Numbered from the stretch's first letter, positions 3,847-12,939 are shown. The stretch: DNA of 20,522 nucleotides from Mucilaginibacter sp. (GCA_028288315.1 JAQBNY010000325.1:1-20522), one strand, 5' to 3'. Numbers and translations: made by a program. Notes: a model not told the origin generated them from the sequence alone.

Positions 3847-6561
3847 ATGAACGTCAAAAAAACCGCCCTATCTTTATTGCTGATCATTATTTCACTTACT
3901 TCGGCATTTGCACAAAGAGACACTGTAAGCTTAAATACTATTTTAACAAAAACGGTTAAATATGCAACCAATTTCCCTATTGAAAAGGTATATCTTCATT
4001 TAGATAAGCCATACTATGCTGCTACAGATACCATCTGGTTTAAGGCATATGTAACCATGGATAAGCACCAACCATCAGGCTTAAGCAACATTGTTTATAT
4101 AGATATTACCAACAGTCAGGATTCTATTGTACAGGAACTTAAATTACCTGTAATTAATGGCCTTGCTAATGGCAATATCATACTATCGGCCGCTGTTTAT
4201 AAAGCAGGGAATTATCATTTAAGAGCCTACACCAACTGGATGCGCAATTCAGACCCCGAGTATTTCTTCAATAAAAACATTGTTATTGGCAACCCGGTAG
4301 ATAACGCAGTGAGTACCAATATCTCTTTCAACACAACCATGGTTGATAAGCGAATAAAAATAAAAGCTGGTATTACTTTTAAAGAAGCTGGCGAAGTTGC
4401 ACTGGCTAACAAAAAGGTTACCTGGGCAGCAACAACCGTTAATGGCGACGAAATTGGTAAAGGCAAAGGTTCTACAGATGCAAAAGGCGTATTTAATTTA
4501 GAATTTGCCGGCGATGATGCTTCCGTATTACAATCAAGTATGCTTACCGCTGTGATTGATACTGGTACCCGCAAAGCTGTAACTAAAACATTCCCCTTAA
4601 AAACAGCTACTGGTATAAAAGATGTTCAGTTTTTTCCGGAAGGAGGCGATTTAATAACAGGGGTGCGCTCAAAAGTAGCATTTAAAGCTATTGGCACTAA
4701 TGGACTTGGGCTTGATATAAAAGGCTCTATAACTGATAATACTGGCACAGAGGTGGCTGTACTTACTTCGCAACATTTAGGCATGGGTATATTTGCTTTA
4801 CTGCCCGAAGAAGGGAAAACTTATAAAGCAAACATAACATTCCCTGATGGTTCAACATCAACTTATGACATGCCACGAATACGGCCTGCAGGCATTAATA
4901 TAGCATTATTTAATGCCGACCCAACAAATCTTACACTTAAAATATCAGCCAATACATCATATTTTACAAATAACCAAAACAAGCCCTATTACATTATAGC
5001 TCAAAATGGTGGCGCAATATTTTTTGCGGCACAAACCACTCTTGAAAGCCCGGTATATAGTGCAACCATCCCAAAAAGCAAATTCCCTACCGGTATAATA
5101 CAATTCACCCTATTTACAGGTACTGGTGTACCGGTAAGTGAACGTATAGTATTTATACAGAATAACGATATGCTTAACCTTTCATTAACGTCTGACAAAA
5201 AAATATACAACACCCGTCAAAACGTTAAAATTGCGGTGTCTGCTAAAAACAAGGCTTTACCTGTAGTTGGAAATTTCTCTGTATCTGTTATTGATGAAAG
5301 CAAAGTTCCCTTTGATGAAAATTCAGAAACAACTATTCTCTCCAACCTGCTGCTTACATCAGATCTGAAAGGTTATATTGAGAAACCAAACTATTACTTC
5401 CTGGCTAAAAACTTAAAAGCTGCCGAAGATCTGGATGTTTTAATGCTTACCCAGGGCTATCGCCGTATATCCTACCCTAACATAATAGCTAACAAATATC
5501 CACAGATATATTTAATACCCGAGCAACAAGGCCTTGAAATAAGCGGCATACTCAGGAACAATACTGGTATGCCCGTAGCTAAAGGTAACTTACTTTTGCA
5601 AATGCCCGGCAAAGCAACAGTAGAAACCCTTACGGATATGGTGGGTAATTTTAAATTTAGCAAGCTTTCATTTAAAGATTCAAGCCAGGTTACAATTACT
5701 GCCCGTAACAACCCCCTCAGCAAAAACATGGTGGTTTCAGTAAATGGCGAAACCTATCAGCCCATTACTAAAAACAATTATGTGTATGATGAGATAACAA
5801 ATATAGATAGCACCTTTAAACCTTATTGGGCTATTAGCAAAAAAGTATATGAAAGTCAGCATATTTTAAAAGAAGTTGTAATTAAATCAACTGTGTATAA
5901 AAAACCATTACACAAAGACTGGCCAGGCTTAAGTGGTTTACCTGCGCAGGCTGATCAAACCATTAGTGGTGAAATATTAAAGGGCTGCCCATCATTACTT
6001 ACCTGCTTGCCATCAATGGTGTTGGGCATTACTGGCGACAACAACCTTTTTTACCTTATGCGCAACTATAACAGCGGCAATAAAACGCCTATACAAATTT
6101 ATTTGGATGGTAAGCCTGTTGATGCCACCAACTTAAGTAGTATAAGGGGCGACGATGTTGAAAGTGTAGAACTTTATAAAACCGATGGCCTAAGCGGTGC
6201 AAATAAAATGAATGGCACATCTGGTCTCTTACTGGTAAACATGAGAAAAATCGAAAAAACCAAAATTTCCTTTTCGCAAATGCAGGACATGATACCTAAG
6301 CCTTATGAAGTAACCTTTACTACAACTGGATATAGTATTGCCCGCGAATTTTACTCGCCTAAATATATGGTAGGTAAAATGGCTGGCCCTGATTTACGCA
6401 CCACAATATACTGGAACCCTAAAGTTGTTACTGATAAAACAGGCGCCGCATCATTTGATTTTTTTAATGCAGATGGCCGTGGCACTTACCGGGCTACCAT
6501 TGAAGGTTTGGATGCCGACGGAAACCTTGGAAGATACGTGTTACGATACACCGTAAAATGA
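3847..6561 (+). CDS. Large exported MG2/carboxypeptidase-regulatory/plug-like protein
   Basis: About 904 residues from the ATG at 3847, giving signal peptide MNVKKTALSLLLIIISLTSA ending at A-Q. An upstream in-frame ATG at 3829 adds six residues (MLLFNK). I prefer 3847 because it gives a cleaner signal peptide and because a TATATTAG box at 3818-3825 would place the transcript start after 3829. Numbering from 3829: an MG2-like macroglobulin domain at about 50-150 (V-Y-L-H-L-D-K-P-Y-Y and D-T-I-W-F-K-A-Y-V), further beta domains (F-F-P-E-G-G-D-L near 267), a carboxypeptidase-regulatory-like domain near 566-630, a TonB plug-like segment near 710-805, and a C-terminal macroglobulin-like domain from about 843. 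There is no beta-barrel. Such proteins are common in Bacteroidota with unproven roles; envelope location is inferred. Confidence 0.88.
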   Translation: MNVKKTALSLLLIIISLTSAFAQRDTVSLNTILTKTVKYATNFPIEKVYLHLDKPYYAATDTIWFKAYVTMDKHQPSGLSNIVYIDITNSQDSIVQELKLPVINGLANGNIILSAAVYKAGNYHLRAYTNWMRNSDPEYFFNKNIVIGNPVDNAVSTNISFNTTMVDKRIKIKAGITFKEAGEVALANKKVTWAATTVNGDEIGKGKGSTDAKGVFNLEFAGDDASVLQSSMLTAVIDTGTRKAVTKTFPLKTATGIKDVQFFPEGGDLITGVRSKVAFKAIGTNGLGLDIKGSITDNTGTEVAVLTSQHLGMGIFALLPEEGKTYKANITFPDGSTSTYDMPRIRPAGINIALFNADPTNLTLKISANTSYFTNNQNKPYYIIAQNGGAIFFAAQTTLESPVYSATIPKSKFPTGIIQFTLFTGTGVPVSERIVFIQNNDMLNLSLTSDKKIYNTRQNVKIAVSAKNKALPVVGNFSVSVIDESKVPFDENSETTILSNLLLTSDLKGYIEKPNYYFLAKNLKAAEDLDVLMLTQGYRRISYPNIIANKYPQIYLIPEQQGLEISGILRNNTGMPVAKGNLLLQMPGKATVETLTDMVGNFKFSKLSFKDSSQVTITARNNPLSKNMVVSVNGETYQPITKNNYVYDEITNIDSTFKPYWAISKKVYESQHILKEVVIKSTVYKKPLHKDWPGLSGLPAQADQTISGEILKGCPSLLTCLPSMVLGITGDNNLFYLMRNYNSGNKTPIQIYLDGKPVDATNLSSIRGDDVESVELYKTDGLSGANKMNGTSGLLLVNMRKIEKTKISFSQMQDMIPKPYEVTFTTTGYSIAREFYSPKYMVGKMAGPDLRTTIYWNPKVVTDKTGAASFDFFNADGRGTYRATIEGLDADGNLGRYVLRYTVK

Positions 6562-6636
6562 TCTTTAAACGGTGTGTATAAAATTGGATAACTCATTTAT
6601 AAATTCATACATTTAGGTAACTTAACCCTGAAAAAG

Positions 6637-7041
6637 ATGGATTTTTCATTAATTAACTGGCCGGCTGTGCTTGTAGCTGGCCTATCGGCCTTTATGGTTG
6701 GTGGTATATGGTATTCACCTTTGCTGTTTGGCAATGCCTGGCTTACTGATAGTAAACTCACTAATGAGGATGTTAAGCAAGGCAACAAAGCAAAAATATT
6801 TGGTTTCACAGCTATATTTGCATTAATTATGGCAGCAAACCTTGGCATATTTCTGGCTGATCATAAAACAGATGTAGCCTGGGGCGCAACAGCCGGTTTC
6901 CTGGCCGGTATCTGGACATTTGGAGCAATTGCAACACACAGCTTATTTGAGCTAAAAAGCTGGCGCTATATATTTATAAATGGCGGTTACAGTGTAGTAT
7001 CATTAACTTTAATGGGCGCTATAATTGGTTTGTGGCGATAG
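6637..7041 (+). CDS. DUF1761 family integral membrane protein
   Basis: A 134-residue protein with about four transmembrane helices, near residues 8-30, 52-72, 80-102 and 113-133. The N-terminal helix carries the family signature G-G-I-W-Y-S-P-L-L-F-G followed by W, and the second half has T-H-S-L-F-E-L-K-S-W. This pattern matches the DUF1761 family of small inner-membrane proteins, whose biochemical role is unknown to me. It follows the large exported protein by 75 nt on the same strand, with no clear terminator between, so co-transcription is possible. Confidence 0.85.
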   Translation: MDFSLINWPAVLVAGLSAFMVGGIWYSPLLFGNAWLTDSKLTNEDVKQGNKAKIFGFTAIFALIMAANLGIFLADHKTDVAWGATAGFLAGIWTFGAIATHSLFELKSWRYIFINGGYSVVSLTLMGAIIGLWR

Positions 7042-7127
7042 TTTTTATGACAATGTGATGGTTATACAGTTAAACAATATCTCTCATATTGGCGTTATTC
7101 TTTTTTGATTTAATTAATAATATTACA

Positions 7128-7997
7128 ATGAGTAACGAAATTGCACCACTCGAAAAAAATTTTAATATAGGTGGCGACCTTCCCGTTAACCGGTTAGGTT
7201 ATGGAGCCATGCGCATTACCGGTAAAGGTATATGGGGGCCGCCAAAAGACAAAGACGAAGCCATAAGAGTGCTCAAACGCGCTGTTGAATTGGGCGTGAA
7301 CTTTATTGATACCGCCGACAGCTACGGTCCATATATTTCTGAAGAGCTTATTGCCGAAGCTCTTTACCCCTATCCATCAGACCTGGTTATTGGAACTAAG
7401 GGCGGTTTACTACGTACCGGGCCCGATCAATGGCCTATTAATTCCAGTCCTGAACATTTAAAAGAAGCATTAGAAGGCAGCTTAAAAAGACTAAAGCTGG
7501 ATAAGATAGATCTGTACCAGCTACACCGCATTGATCCAAATGTGCCTGCCGAAAAAAGCTTTGAGTTTTTAAAACAAGCCCAGCTTGATGGTAAAATAAA
7601 GCATATTGGCTTATCTGAAGTTGATATTGAGGACATTAGAAAAGCACAGGAGTTTTTTGAAGTAGTTTCTGTACAGAACATGTACAGCGTGGATAACCGC
7701 AAGTGGGAAGGTGTATTAGAATATTGTGAGGAAAACAACATTGCCTTTATACCATGGTTCCCGCTGAATGCCGGCAACGTTGCTGCCCAGGAAAAGCTAC
7801 AAGTAGTAGCTGAAAAATACGGTGCGACAGTTCACCAGGTGGCTTTAAGCTGGTTGTTTAACCACTCGCCTAATATTTTGCTCATCCCGGGCACATCAAG
7901 TGTTGAGCATTTGGAAGAAAATATGAAAGCAGCAAGCATAGTACTCAATGCCGAGGATATTGACGAACTGGACGGTATATCACCCCCGGTAAGCTAA
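7128..7997 (+). CDS. Aldo/keto reductase family oxidoreductase
   Basis: A 289-residue soluble TIM-barrel oxidoreductase, expected to reduce carbonyl compounds with NADPH. The AKR tetrad is visible: Asp61 and Tyr66 in F-I-D-T-A-D-S-Y-G, Lys91 in G-T-K-G-G, and His133 in Y-Q-L-H-R-I-D. The C-terminal cofactor loop I-P-G-T-S-S-V-E-H-L-E-E-N is also present. An upstream in-frame TTG at 7089 would add 13 unlikely residues (MALFFFDLINNIT); the ATG at 7128 gives the normal family N-terminus. The physiological substrate is unknown. A strong hairpin terminator follows the stop by 9 nt. A general dehydrogenase/reductase label is as far as the sequence allows. Confidence 0.94.
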   Translation: MSNEIAPLEKNFNIGGDLPVNRLGYGAMRITGKGIWGPPKDKDEAIRVLKRAVELGVNFIDTADSYGPYISEELIAEALYPYPSDLVIGTKGGLLRTGPDQWPINSSPEHLKEALEGSLKRLKLDKIDLYQLHRIDPNVPAEKSFEFLKQAQLDGKIKHIGLSEVDIEDIRKAQEFFEVVSVQNMYSVDNRKWEGVLEYCEENNIAFIPWFPLNAGNVAAQEKLQVVAEKYGATVHQVALSWLFNHSPNILLIPGTSSVEHLEENMKAASIVLNAEDIDELDGISPPVS

Positions 7998-8006
7998 TCT
8001 CAGCTA

Positions 8007-8054
8007 TATTAACAAAAAAGGATACTGAATAAACAGTATCCTTTTTTGTTAATA
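8007..8054. terminator. Strong hairpin terminator, 21-bp perfect stem
   Basis: The arms at 8007-8027 and 8034-8054 are perfectly complementary around a 6-nt AATAAA loop. The right arm contains CCTTTTTTG. It lies 9 nt after the aldo/keto reductase stop and just before the ORF at 8070. Confidence 0.88.
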
Positions 8055-8069
8055 TGTATTTTTGGGCAG

Positions 8070-8471
8070 ATGAAAAGCAAAGAAGAGATCCTGAACAGTT
8101 ACTATTCCCAAGGTACAGATGGCATGCCGGAAATATCTGCTGACGGCTTATTAAAAGCAATGGATGAATACAGGAATCAGGCCGAAGAGCAGGCATTTAA
8201 TGCAGCACGTGAGTTAGAGTTAAACAGCACCGATTTCACTTATCCTACCTTTGTTATTTATAAAGCCAGCCTAGACAAAGCCATCGAGCCTAAAAATAAT
8301 TTAGCTGATGATATCCGCCTGATAGCTGATAGCATTATGCCACAGTTTTTACCAAATGACCCTAACGCTCAAAAGCTGTCTTTCAGTTTAAAAACAAACG
8401 GAATTACATATACAGTCCACTACTCAAAAAATGCGCAAGGCTATTGGGAGTTTCAGGATTACACCGGTTAA
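8070..8471 (+). CDS. Hypothetical protein, function unknown
   Basis: A 133-residue acidic, soluble protein starting MKSKEEILNSYYSQG, with no signal peptide or membrane helix. The N-terminal half (about 1-55) looks helical and rich in Glu, Ala and Gln (M-D-E-Y-R-N-Q-A-E-E-Q-A-F). The C-terminal half has short beta-like segments (K-L-S-F-S-L-K-T-N-G-I-T-Y-T-V-H-Y). I recognise no family. A TTG at 8046 in frame lies inside the terminator hairpin and is an implausible start, so I chose ATG 8070. A perfect TAnnTTTG-type box (TATTTTTG, 8057-8064) sits immediately before the ATG, but no TTTG is found at the usual distance upstream. Confidence 0.8.
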   Translation: MKSKEEILNSYYSQGTDGMPEISADGLLKAMDEYRNQAEEQAFNAARELELNSTDFTYPTFVIYKASLDKAIEPKNNLADDIRLIADSIMPQFLPNDPNAQKLSFSLKTNGITYTVHYSKNAQGYWEFQDYTG

Positions 8472-8507
8472 ACCTAACTAAGCACTCTTGACTTTCGACT
8501 TTTATCT

Positions 8508-8801
8508 CTATCCGATATTCGCAACCCTGAATGGTTTTACATCAACGGTTTCCCATATACCTTGAGTAATATAAGGTTCGCTTTGTTTCCATGCATTAAG
8601 TGCTTCTTCGTTTTCAAACTGAAGTATCATTACAGAGCCAATCATGTTTCCTTCTTCGTTCAGCATTGCTCCGCCTAAAACGTAGTTGCCATTTTCTTTT
8701 AAAGTCTTGGCTCCATCAAGATGATGCGGGCGTACATTCATGCGGCGTTGCAAAGCACCCTCATCCGTATGGTCATAAGCTGTTACAAGATATTGGTTCA
8801 T
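8508..8801 (-). CDS. YciI-like family protein
   Basis: A 97-residue protein with the ferredoxin-like dimeric alpha/beta barrel pattern of YciI-like proteins: a first strand (M-N-Q-Y-L-V-T-A-Y-D), the conserved Arg-His segment R-P-H-H-L-D-G-A-K near residues 24-32, then G-G-A-M-L, a strand with V-M-I-L-Q-F, and the tyrosine-containing S-E-P-Y-I-T-Q-G-I-W-E segment. Family members are small cytosolic proteins of mostly uncertain catalytic role, some linked to dechlorination or peroxide chemistry, and nothing here fixes the reaction. It converges on the gene ending at 8471 and is divergent from galactokinase. Confidence 0.88.
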   Translation of the reverse strand: MNQYLVTAYDHTDEGALQRRMNVRPHHLDGAKTLKENGNYVLGGAMLNEEGNMIGSVMILQFENEEALNAWKQSEPYITQGIWETVDVKPFRVANIG

Positions 8802-8945
8802 CTGTATTTATTTATGTTTATGAATAATTAACAAGTATAGGGCTGTTCTGTTTAAAATTGAAATTTAATTCATAAACCTTCCAAAATAAACATAGTAATA
8901 AGTGTAAGTTTTACAATATTTGTTTATTACAACCTTAAAGTATAA

Positions 8946-10115
8946 ATGAAAGAGCACTTACAGCAGGAATTTAGCAAAACATATAACAAAGCCGCTACCC
9001 AAACCTATTTTTCTCCCGGAAGAGTTAACCTCATAGGCGAACATATTGATTACAACGGAGGGCTTGTAATGCCATGTGCCATTACTTTTGGAACGTACTT
9101 GCTTGTTGCTCCTAACAATGACAAAGTATTTCGCTTTAAAAGCATAAATTTTACAGATACTGCCGAGATTGCTCTGCAGCAAAACTATACTAAACAAGGC
9201 ACAGAATGGTATAATTACCCTATTGGTGTAATTACGTACTTTATGCAGCATGGTAAAGAATTGCAAGGTTTGGATATGCTTTATTATGGCGATATCCCCA
9301 TTAGCTCGGGCTTATCATCATCAGCCTCTATTGAAGTTGTTACTGCTTTTGCTTTAAATGATCTGTTTAATTCAGGCTTTAGCAAGCTGGAACTGGTAAA
9401 ATTATCCAAATGGGTTGAAAACAGTTTTATTGGCCTAAACAGCGGCATTATGGATCAGTTCTCGGTTGCCTTTGGTGAAAAGGATAAAGCATTGATGCTA
9501 AATTGCGACACACTGGAATATGAGGCAGTTAATAGTAACCTGAACGATTATGTGCTGGCCATTATCAATACTAACAAACCTCGAAGATTGGCCGAATCAA
9601 AATATAACGAGCGCGTACAGGAATGTAAAACTGCCCTTACAGCTTTAAAACAAGAGCTGGATATTAACTACTTATGCGATATTGACACTAACACCTTTAA
9701 TGAATATAGTCACCTCATTACTAATAAAATAGTATTAAACCGTGCAGAGCATGTAATAACAGAGAATGATCGTGTGAAATTAGCTGCTGTTGCATTAAGT
9801 AACAATAACCTACAAGAGTTTGGCCGCTTAATGTATGCTTCTCATGATTCCCTTCGTGATTTGTACGAGGTAAGCGGTATAGAATTGGACACCATTGTTG
9901 AATATGCTAAAACTAACACATCAGTAGCGGGCGCACGTATGACGGGTGCCGGCTTTGGCGGTTGCGCAATAGCACTGGTTAAAGGTGATCAATATGATAA
10001 CTTTAGCAAGGCTGTTACCGAATATTATGCCAATAAAATTGGTTACGCTCCGTCGGTTTATTGTTCATTGATAGGCGATGGTGTGCGGGAATTAAATGAA
10101 GTGGTAAAATCGTAG
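8946..10115 (+). CDS. galK: Galactokinase
   Basis: A 389-residue GHMP-family kinase that phosphorylates galactose at C1 with ATP, the entry step of the Leloir pathway. The galactokinase signature G-R-V-N-L-I-G-E-H-I-D-Y-N-G-G is at residues 25-39. The ATP-binding GHMP motif P-I-S-S-G-L-S-S-S-A-S is near 118-128. The third motif, G-A-R-M-T-G-A-G-F-G-G-C, is near 328-339. The length is standard for the family. No galT, galE or transporter gene lies next to it. It is followed after 30 nt by an RNA methyltransferase gene on the same strand, so they may share a transcript. Cytosolic. Confidence 0.96.
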   Translation: MKEHLQQEFSKTYNKAATQTYFSPGRVNLIGEHIDYNGGLVMPCAITFGTYLLVAPNNDKVFRFKSINFTDTAEIALQQNYTKQGTEWYNYPIGVITYFMQHGKELQGLDMLYYGDIPISSGLSSSASIEVVTAFALNDLFNSGFSKLELVKLSKWVENSFIGLNSGIMDQFSVAFGEKDKALMLNCDTLEYEAVNSNLNDYVLAIINTNKPRRLAESKYNERVQECKTALTALKQELDINYLCDIDTNTFNEYSHLITNKIVLNRAEHVITENDRVKLAAVALSNNNLQEFGRLMYASHDSLRDLYEVSGIELDTIVEYAKTNTSVAGARMTGAGFGGCAIALVKGDQYDNFSKAVTEYYANKIGYAPSVYCSLIGDGVRELNEVVKS

Positions 10116-10145
10116 TTTTACAGCTTAATTCTTTCTGATACAGAT

Positions 10146-10679
10146 ATGCGCAAACTAAAACTCGATGAACTGAACCGTGCCACAATAGATGAATTTAAAG
10201 CGCAGGATAAACTCCCGGTAGCTGTTGTACTGGATAATGTGCGCAGCATGCATAATATAGGTTCCATATTCCGTACATCTGATGGTTTTGCGGTTAATAA
10301 AGTATGCTTATGTGGTATAACCGCACAACCGCCACATCGCGAGATAGAGAAAACTGCTTTAGGCGCTACACAATCTGTAAACTGGGAATACTTTGAAACT
10401 CCCTTACAGGCTGTACAACATTTACGTAATGAAGGTTACCAGATAATTGCCATAGAGCAGGCCGAGAACAGCACCACGCTAAACACCTTTGCTCCTTCAT
10501 CAAATGAAAAGTATGCCTTAATATTTGGCAATGAGGTAAACGGTGTAAGCGACGAAGTTATGGAGGTAATTGATACCTGTATAGAGATCCCTCAGTTTGG
10601 CACTAAACACTCCTTTAATATTGTAGTATCTGCAGGTATTGTTTTGTGGGATTTCTTTGCTAAATTGAATTTGAAATAA
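10146..10679 (+). CDS. TrmH/SpoU-family RNA 2'-O-methyltransferase
   Basis: A 177-residue SPOUT-class methyltransferase, expected to transfer a methyl group from S-adenosylmethionine to a ribose 2'-OH in tRNA or rRNA. All three SpoU motifs are visible: motif 1 N-V-R-S-M-H-N-I-G-S-I-F-R-T at 31-44 with the catalytic Arg, motif 2 A-L-I-F-G-N-E-V-N-G-V near 124-134, and motif 3 I-P-Q-F-G-T-K-H-S-F-N-I-V-V-S-A-G-I near 147-164, part of the trefoil knot. It lacks the N-terminal substrate-binding domain of larger RlmB-type enzymes, and the RNA target is not evident. It sits 30 nt after galK and 5 nt before the next gene. Confidence 0.93.
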   Translation: MRKLKLDELNRATIDEFKAQDKLPVAVVLDNVRSMHNIGSIFRTSDGFAVNKVCLCGITAQPPHREIEKTALGATQSVNWEYFETPLQAVQHLRNEGYQIIAIEQAENSTTLNTFAPSSNEKYALIFGNEVNGVSDEVMEVIDTCIEIPQFGTKHSFNIVVSAGIVLWDFFAKLNLK

Positions 10680-10684
10680 ATATC

Positions 10685-11344
10685 ATGAGTCCACTTGCAA
10701 AAAAGCTGCTTATAAAACCGGGCCAAACATGGCTGATTTTAAACTCTCCCGAATCTTATTTAGCAACACTTGAGCCCCTGCCTGATGGTGTGAAACTGTT
10801 GTTTGATGTTATTGGACCTGTGGATGGGATGCAGCTATTTGTAAAGAACAATAACGAGCTTGCTCAAAGCCTGGTACAAGTTAAAGCTATTTTAAAACCT
10901 GAAACTGTTCTCTGGATTATCTATCCAAAAAAGAACTCGGGTATTGAAACCGACCTGGAAATGATGGGCAGTTGGGATGTTTTAAAGCAATATAGCCTTC
11001 GCCCTGTGGCATCTGCGGCTATTAATGATGTATGGACGAGCCTCCGTATTCGCCCGGAGCATTTGGTTAAACAATCTGATTTCAGCAAGGCTTCCATCCA
11101 AAAAAACGACTATTCGGCTTACATCGATACAGAGAAAAAACAGGTTACCCTCCCACCTGATGTTGAAAGCGTTTTAAGAACCAACCCTGCAGCTTTAACC
11201 GTATATGAAAGCCTTGCCTGGTCGCACAGAAAAGAATACATGGTTTGGATACTCAGCGCCAAGCAGGAACAAACCCGGATAAGCAGAATAACTAAAATGG
11301 TTGAAATGCTGTTGACAGGGAAAAAGAACCCATCGGCTAAGTAA
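10685..11344 (+). CDS. YdeI/OmdA-like (OmpD-associated) family protein
   Basis: A 219-residue soluble protein in two parts. Residues 1-135 form an alpha/beta domain (L-L-I-K-P-G-Q-T-W-L-I-L-N-S-P, then T-V-L-W-I-I-Y-P-K-K) resembling the DUF3052-type domain. Residues 155-213 match the YdeI/OmdA pattern: L-P-P-D-V, then L-A-W-S-H-R-K-E-Y-M-V-W-I-L-S-A-K-Q-E-Q-T-R-I-S-R-I-. The OmdA label comes from enterobacterial YdeI, linked to OmpD and peptide resistance; whether that role holds in Bacteroidota is unknown. It follows the methyltransferase by 5 nt, so the two are probably co-transcribed, and ends at the hairpin at 11391-11433. Confidence 0.8.
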   Translation: MSPLAKKLLIKPGQTWLILNSPESYLATLEPLPDGVKLLFDVIGPVDGMQLFVKNNNELAQSLVQVKAILKPETVLWIIYPKKNSGIETDLEMMGSWDVLKQYSLRPVASAAINDVWTSLRIRPEHLVKQSDFSKASIQKNDYSAYIDTEKKQVTLPPDVESVLRTNPAALTVYESLAWSHRKEYMVWILSAKQEQTRISRITKMVEMLLTGKKNPSAK

Positions 11345-11390
11345 TTATATTTAAGCGAACAACTCCAACAAGGAAAGCTTAAATTTATGC

Positions 11391-11433
11391 TATAAACAAA
11401 TAAAGCGCCTTAACAGCGCTTTATTTGTTTATA
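11391..11433. terminator. Bidirectional terminator, 18-bp perfect stem
   Basis: TATAAACAAATAAAGCGC at 11391-11408 pairs perfectly with 11416-11433 around a CTTAACA loop. It lies between the convergent OmdA-like gene (stop 11344) and gltD (stop 11450) and can serve both. Confidence 0.9.
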
Positions 11434-11449
11434 GGATTTTTATTATTTC

Positions 11450-12931
11450 TTAATAAAACACCTGGTCAAACTGGTTCACGGCATCTTTGCTTTCTAGATT
11501 GGAGTGACCCATTAAAAACTCATCTACCTTACGTGCAGCCTCGCGGCCTTCTGATATAGCCCATACAACCAATGATTGTCCGCGGCGCACATCACCGGCA
11601 GCAAATACTTTGCTTACGTTGGTACGGTAATTACCTTCTTTAGCCTTCACATTCTTACGGTCGTCAAGTGCTACATTTAACTGCTTTAAAGCACCTTCAA
11701 ACTGAGGGTGCACAAAACCCATAGCTAAAAATATGCGCTGACAAGGTATCTCACGTTCTGAGCCCTCTACCTCATTAAACTTAATTGGGCGACCCATTAC
11801 ATCAATTTCCCAGCTTACGTCAGTTACCTTGATGGCTCTTAACTCGCCGTTCTCATCACCCAAAAATTCTTTTGTATTAATTCCCCAAAAACGTTCACAA
11901 CCTTCTTCGTGTGAGCTGGTGGTTTTTAATACCATTGGGTAAGTTGGCCAAGGCATATGCGGTGTGCGTTGTTCAGGAGGCTGTACCATTACCTCAAACT
12001 GTTTTATTGATGCAGCTCCCTGGCGATTTGATGTACCCACACAGTCACTTCCGGTGTCACCACCACCTATTACTATTACATCTTTACCTGTTGCCAAAAT
12101 TTCTTCTCCATCAACAGCGGTACTGCTAACACGTTTGTTTTGCTGTTTTAAAAAGTCCATTGCACAATGGATGCCTTTCAAGTTTCTGCCCGGGATAGGC
12201 AGGTCGCGCGGGATTGTTGAACCACCTGCCAAAACAACAGCATCATGAGTACGTACCAGCTCATCAGCCGGCAGTGTTTTACCCACCTCTACATTGTATT
12301 TAAATACAATACCGTCCTCTTCCATCACCTGTATACGGCGGTCTATCACCCATTTCTCTAATTTAAAATCGGGTATACCATAGCGTAACAAACCACCTGC
12401 GCGATCATCACGTTCAAAAACTGTAACCAAATGGCCTGCTTTGCTTAATTGTGCAGCAGCAGCCAAACCAGCCGGACCAGAACCTACTACAGCTACCTTT
12501 TTGCCTGTTTTAATTAACGGGGCAACCGGTTTAACCATATTTTTTGAATAGGCTATCTCTATAATATGCTTTTCAATCTCCTCAATAGCAACCGCTGGCT
12601 TGTTAATCCCCAACACACATGCAGATTCACATGGCGCCGGACAGATCCTGCCGGTAAACTCAGGAAAATTATTTGTTGACGATAATATCTGGTACGCTTC
12701 GTCCCAGTTTTTACGATACACGGCATCATTAAACTCAGGTATAACGTTACCAAGCGGACATCCCGAATGGCAAAACGGTATACCGCAATTCATGCATCGT
12801 GCAGATTGCTGGTTTAGTTTCTCATCAGAATACAAACCAACAAACTCATTATAGTTTTTTACCCTTTCGGCAACAGGGGTTTTTGGAGGGAGTTCTCTGT
12901 CAAATTCCTGAAATCCTGTAATCTTTCCCAT
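11450..12931 (-). CDS. gltD: Glutamate synthase small (beta) subunit
   Basis: A 493-residue NADPH-oxidising subunit of glutamate synthase. It passes electrons through FAD and iron-sulfur clusters to the large subunit. N-terminal [4Fe-4S] cysteines are at 46, 49, 54 and 58 (C-M-N-C-G-I-P-F-C-H-S-G-C) and at 97, 101 and 105 (C-P-A-P-C-E-S-A-C). The FAD-binding G-S-G-P-A-G is at 150-155, with R-A-G-G-L-L-R-Y-G-I-P downstream. The NADPH-binding G-G-G-D-T-G is near 288-293, and A-A-G-D-V-R-R-G-Q-S-L-V-V near the end. The length is normal. It starts 8 nt after the gltB stop, so the two form one operon read leftward. Cytosolic; part of the GS-GOGAT ammonia assimilation route. Confidence 0.97.
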   Translation of the reverse strand: MGKITGFQEFDRELPPKTPVAERVKNYNEFVGLYSDEKLNQQSARCMNCGIPFCHSGCPLGNVIPEFNDAVYRKNWDEAYQILSSTNNFPEFTGRICPAPCESACVLGINKPAVAIEEIEKHIIEIAYSKNMVKPVAPLIKTGKKVAVVGSGPAGLAAAAQLSKAGHLVTVFERDDRAGGLLRYGIPDFKLEKWVIDRRIQVMEEDGIVFKYNVEVGKTLPADELVRTHDAVVLAGGSTIPRDLPIPGRNLKGIHCAMDFLKQQNKRVSSTAVDGEEILATGKDVIVIGGGDTGSDCVGTSNRQGAASIKQFEVMVQPPEQRTPHMPWPTYPMVLKTTSSHEEGCERFWGINTKEFLGDENGELRAIKVTDVSWEIDVMGRPIKFNEVEGSEREIPCQRIFLAMGFVHPQFEGALKQLNVALDDRKNVKAKEGNYRTNVSKVFAAGDVRRGQSLVVWAISEGREAARKVDEFLMGHSNLESKDAVNQFDQVFY

Positions 12932-12939
12932 AATATTTC

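Noticed and set aside
6548..6575. Possible terminator after the large exported protein (ACACCGT/ACGGTGT)
   Set aside because: Only a 7-bp stem with a long loop and no T-run; it also overlaps the coding end, so support is too weak.
7089..7127. Upstream TTG start for the aldo/keto reductase
   Set aside because: It adds a hydrophobic 13-residue extension not seen in the family; ATG 7128 gives the normal N-terminus.
11911..12248. Rightward ORFs inside gltD
   Set aside because: Antisense shadows of a well-supported gltD reading frame; no motifs or signals.
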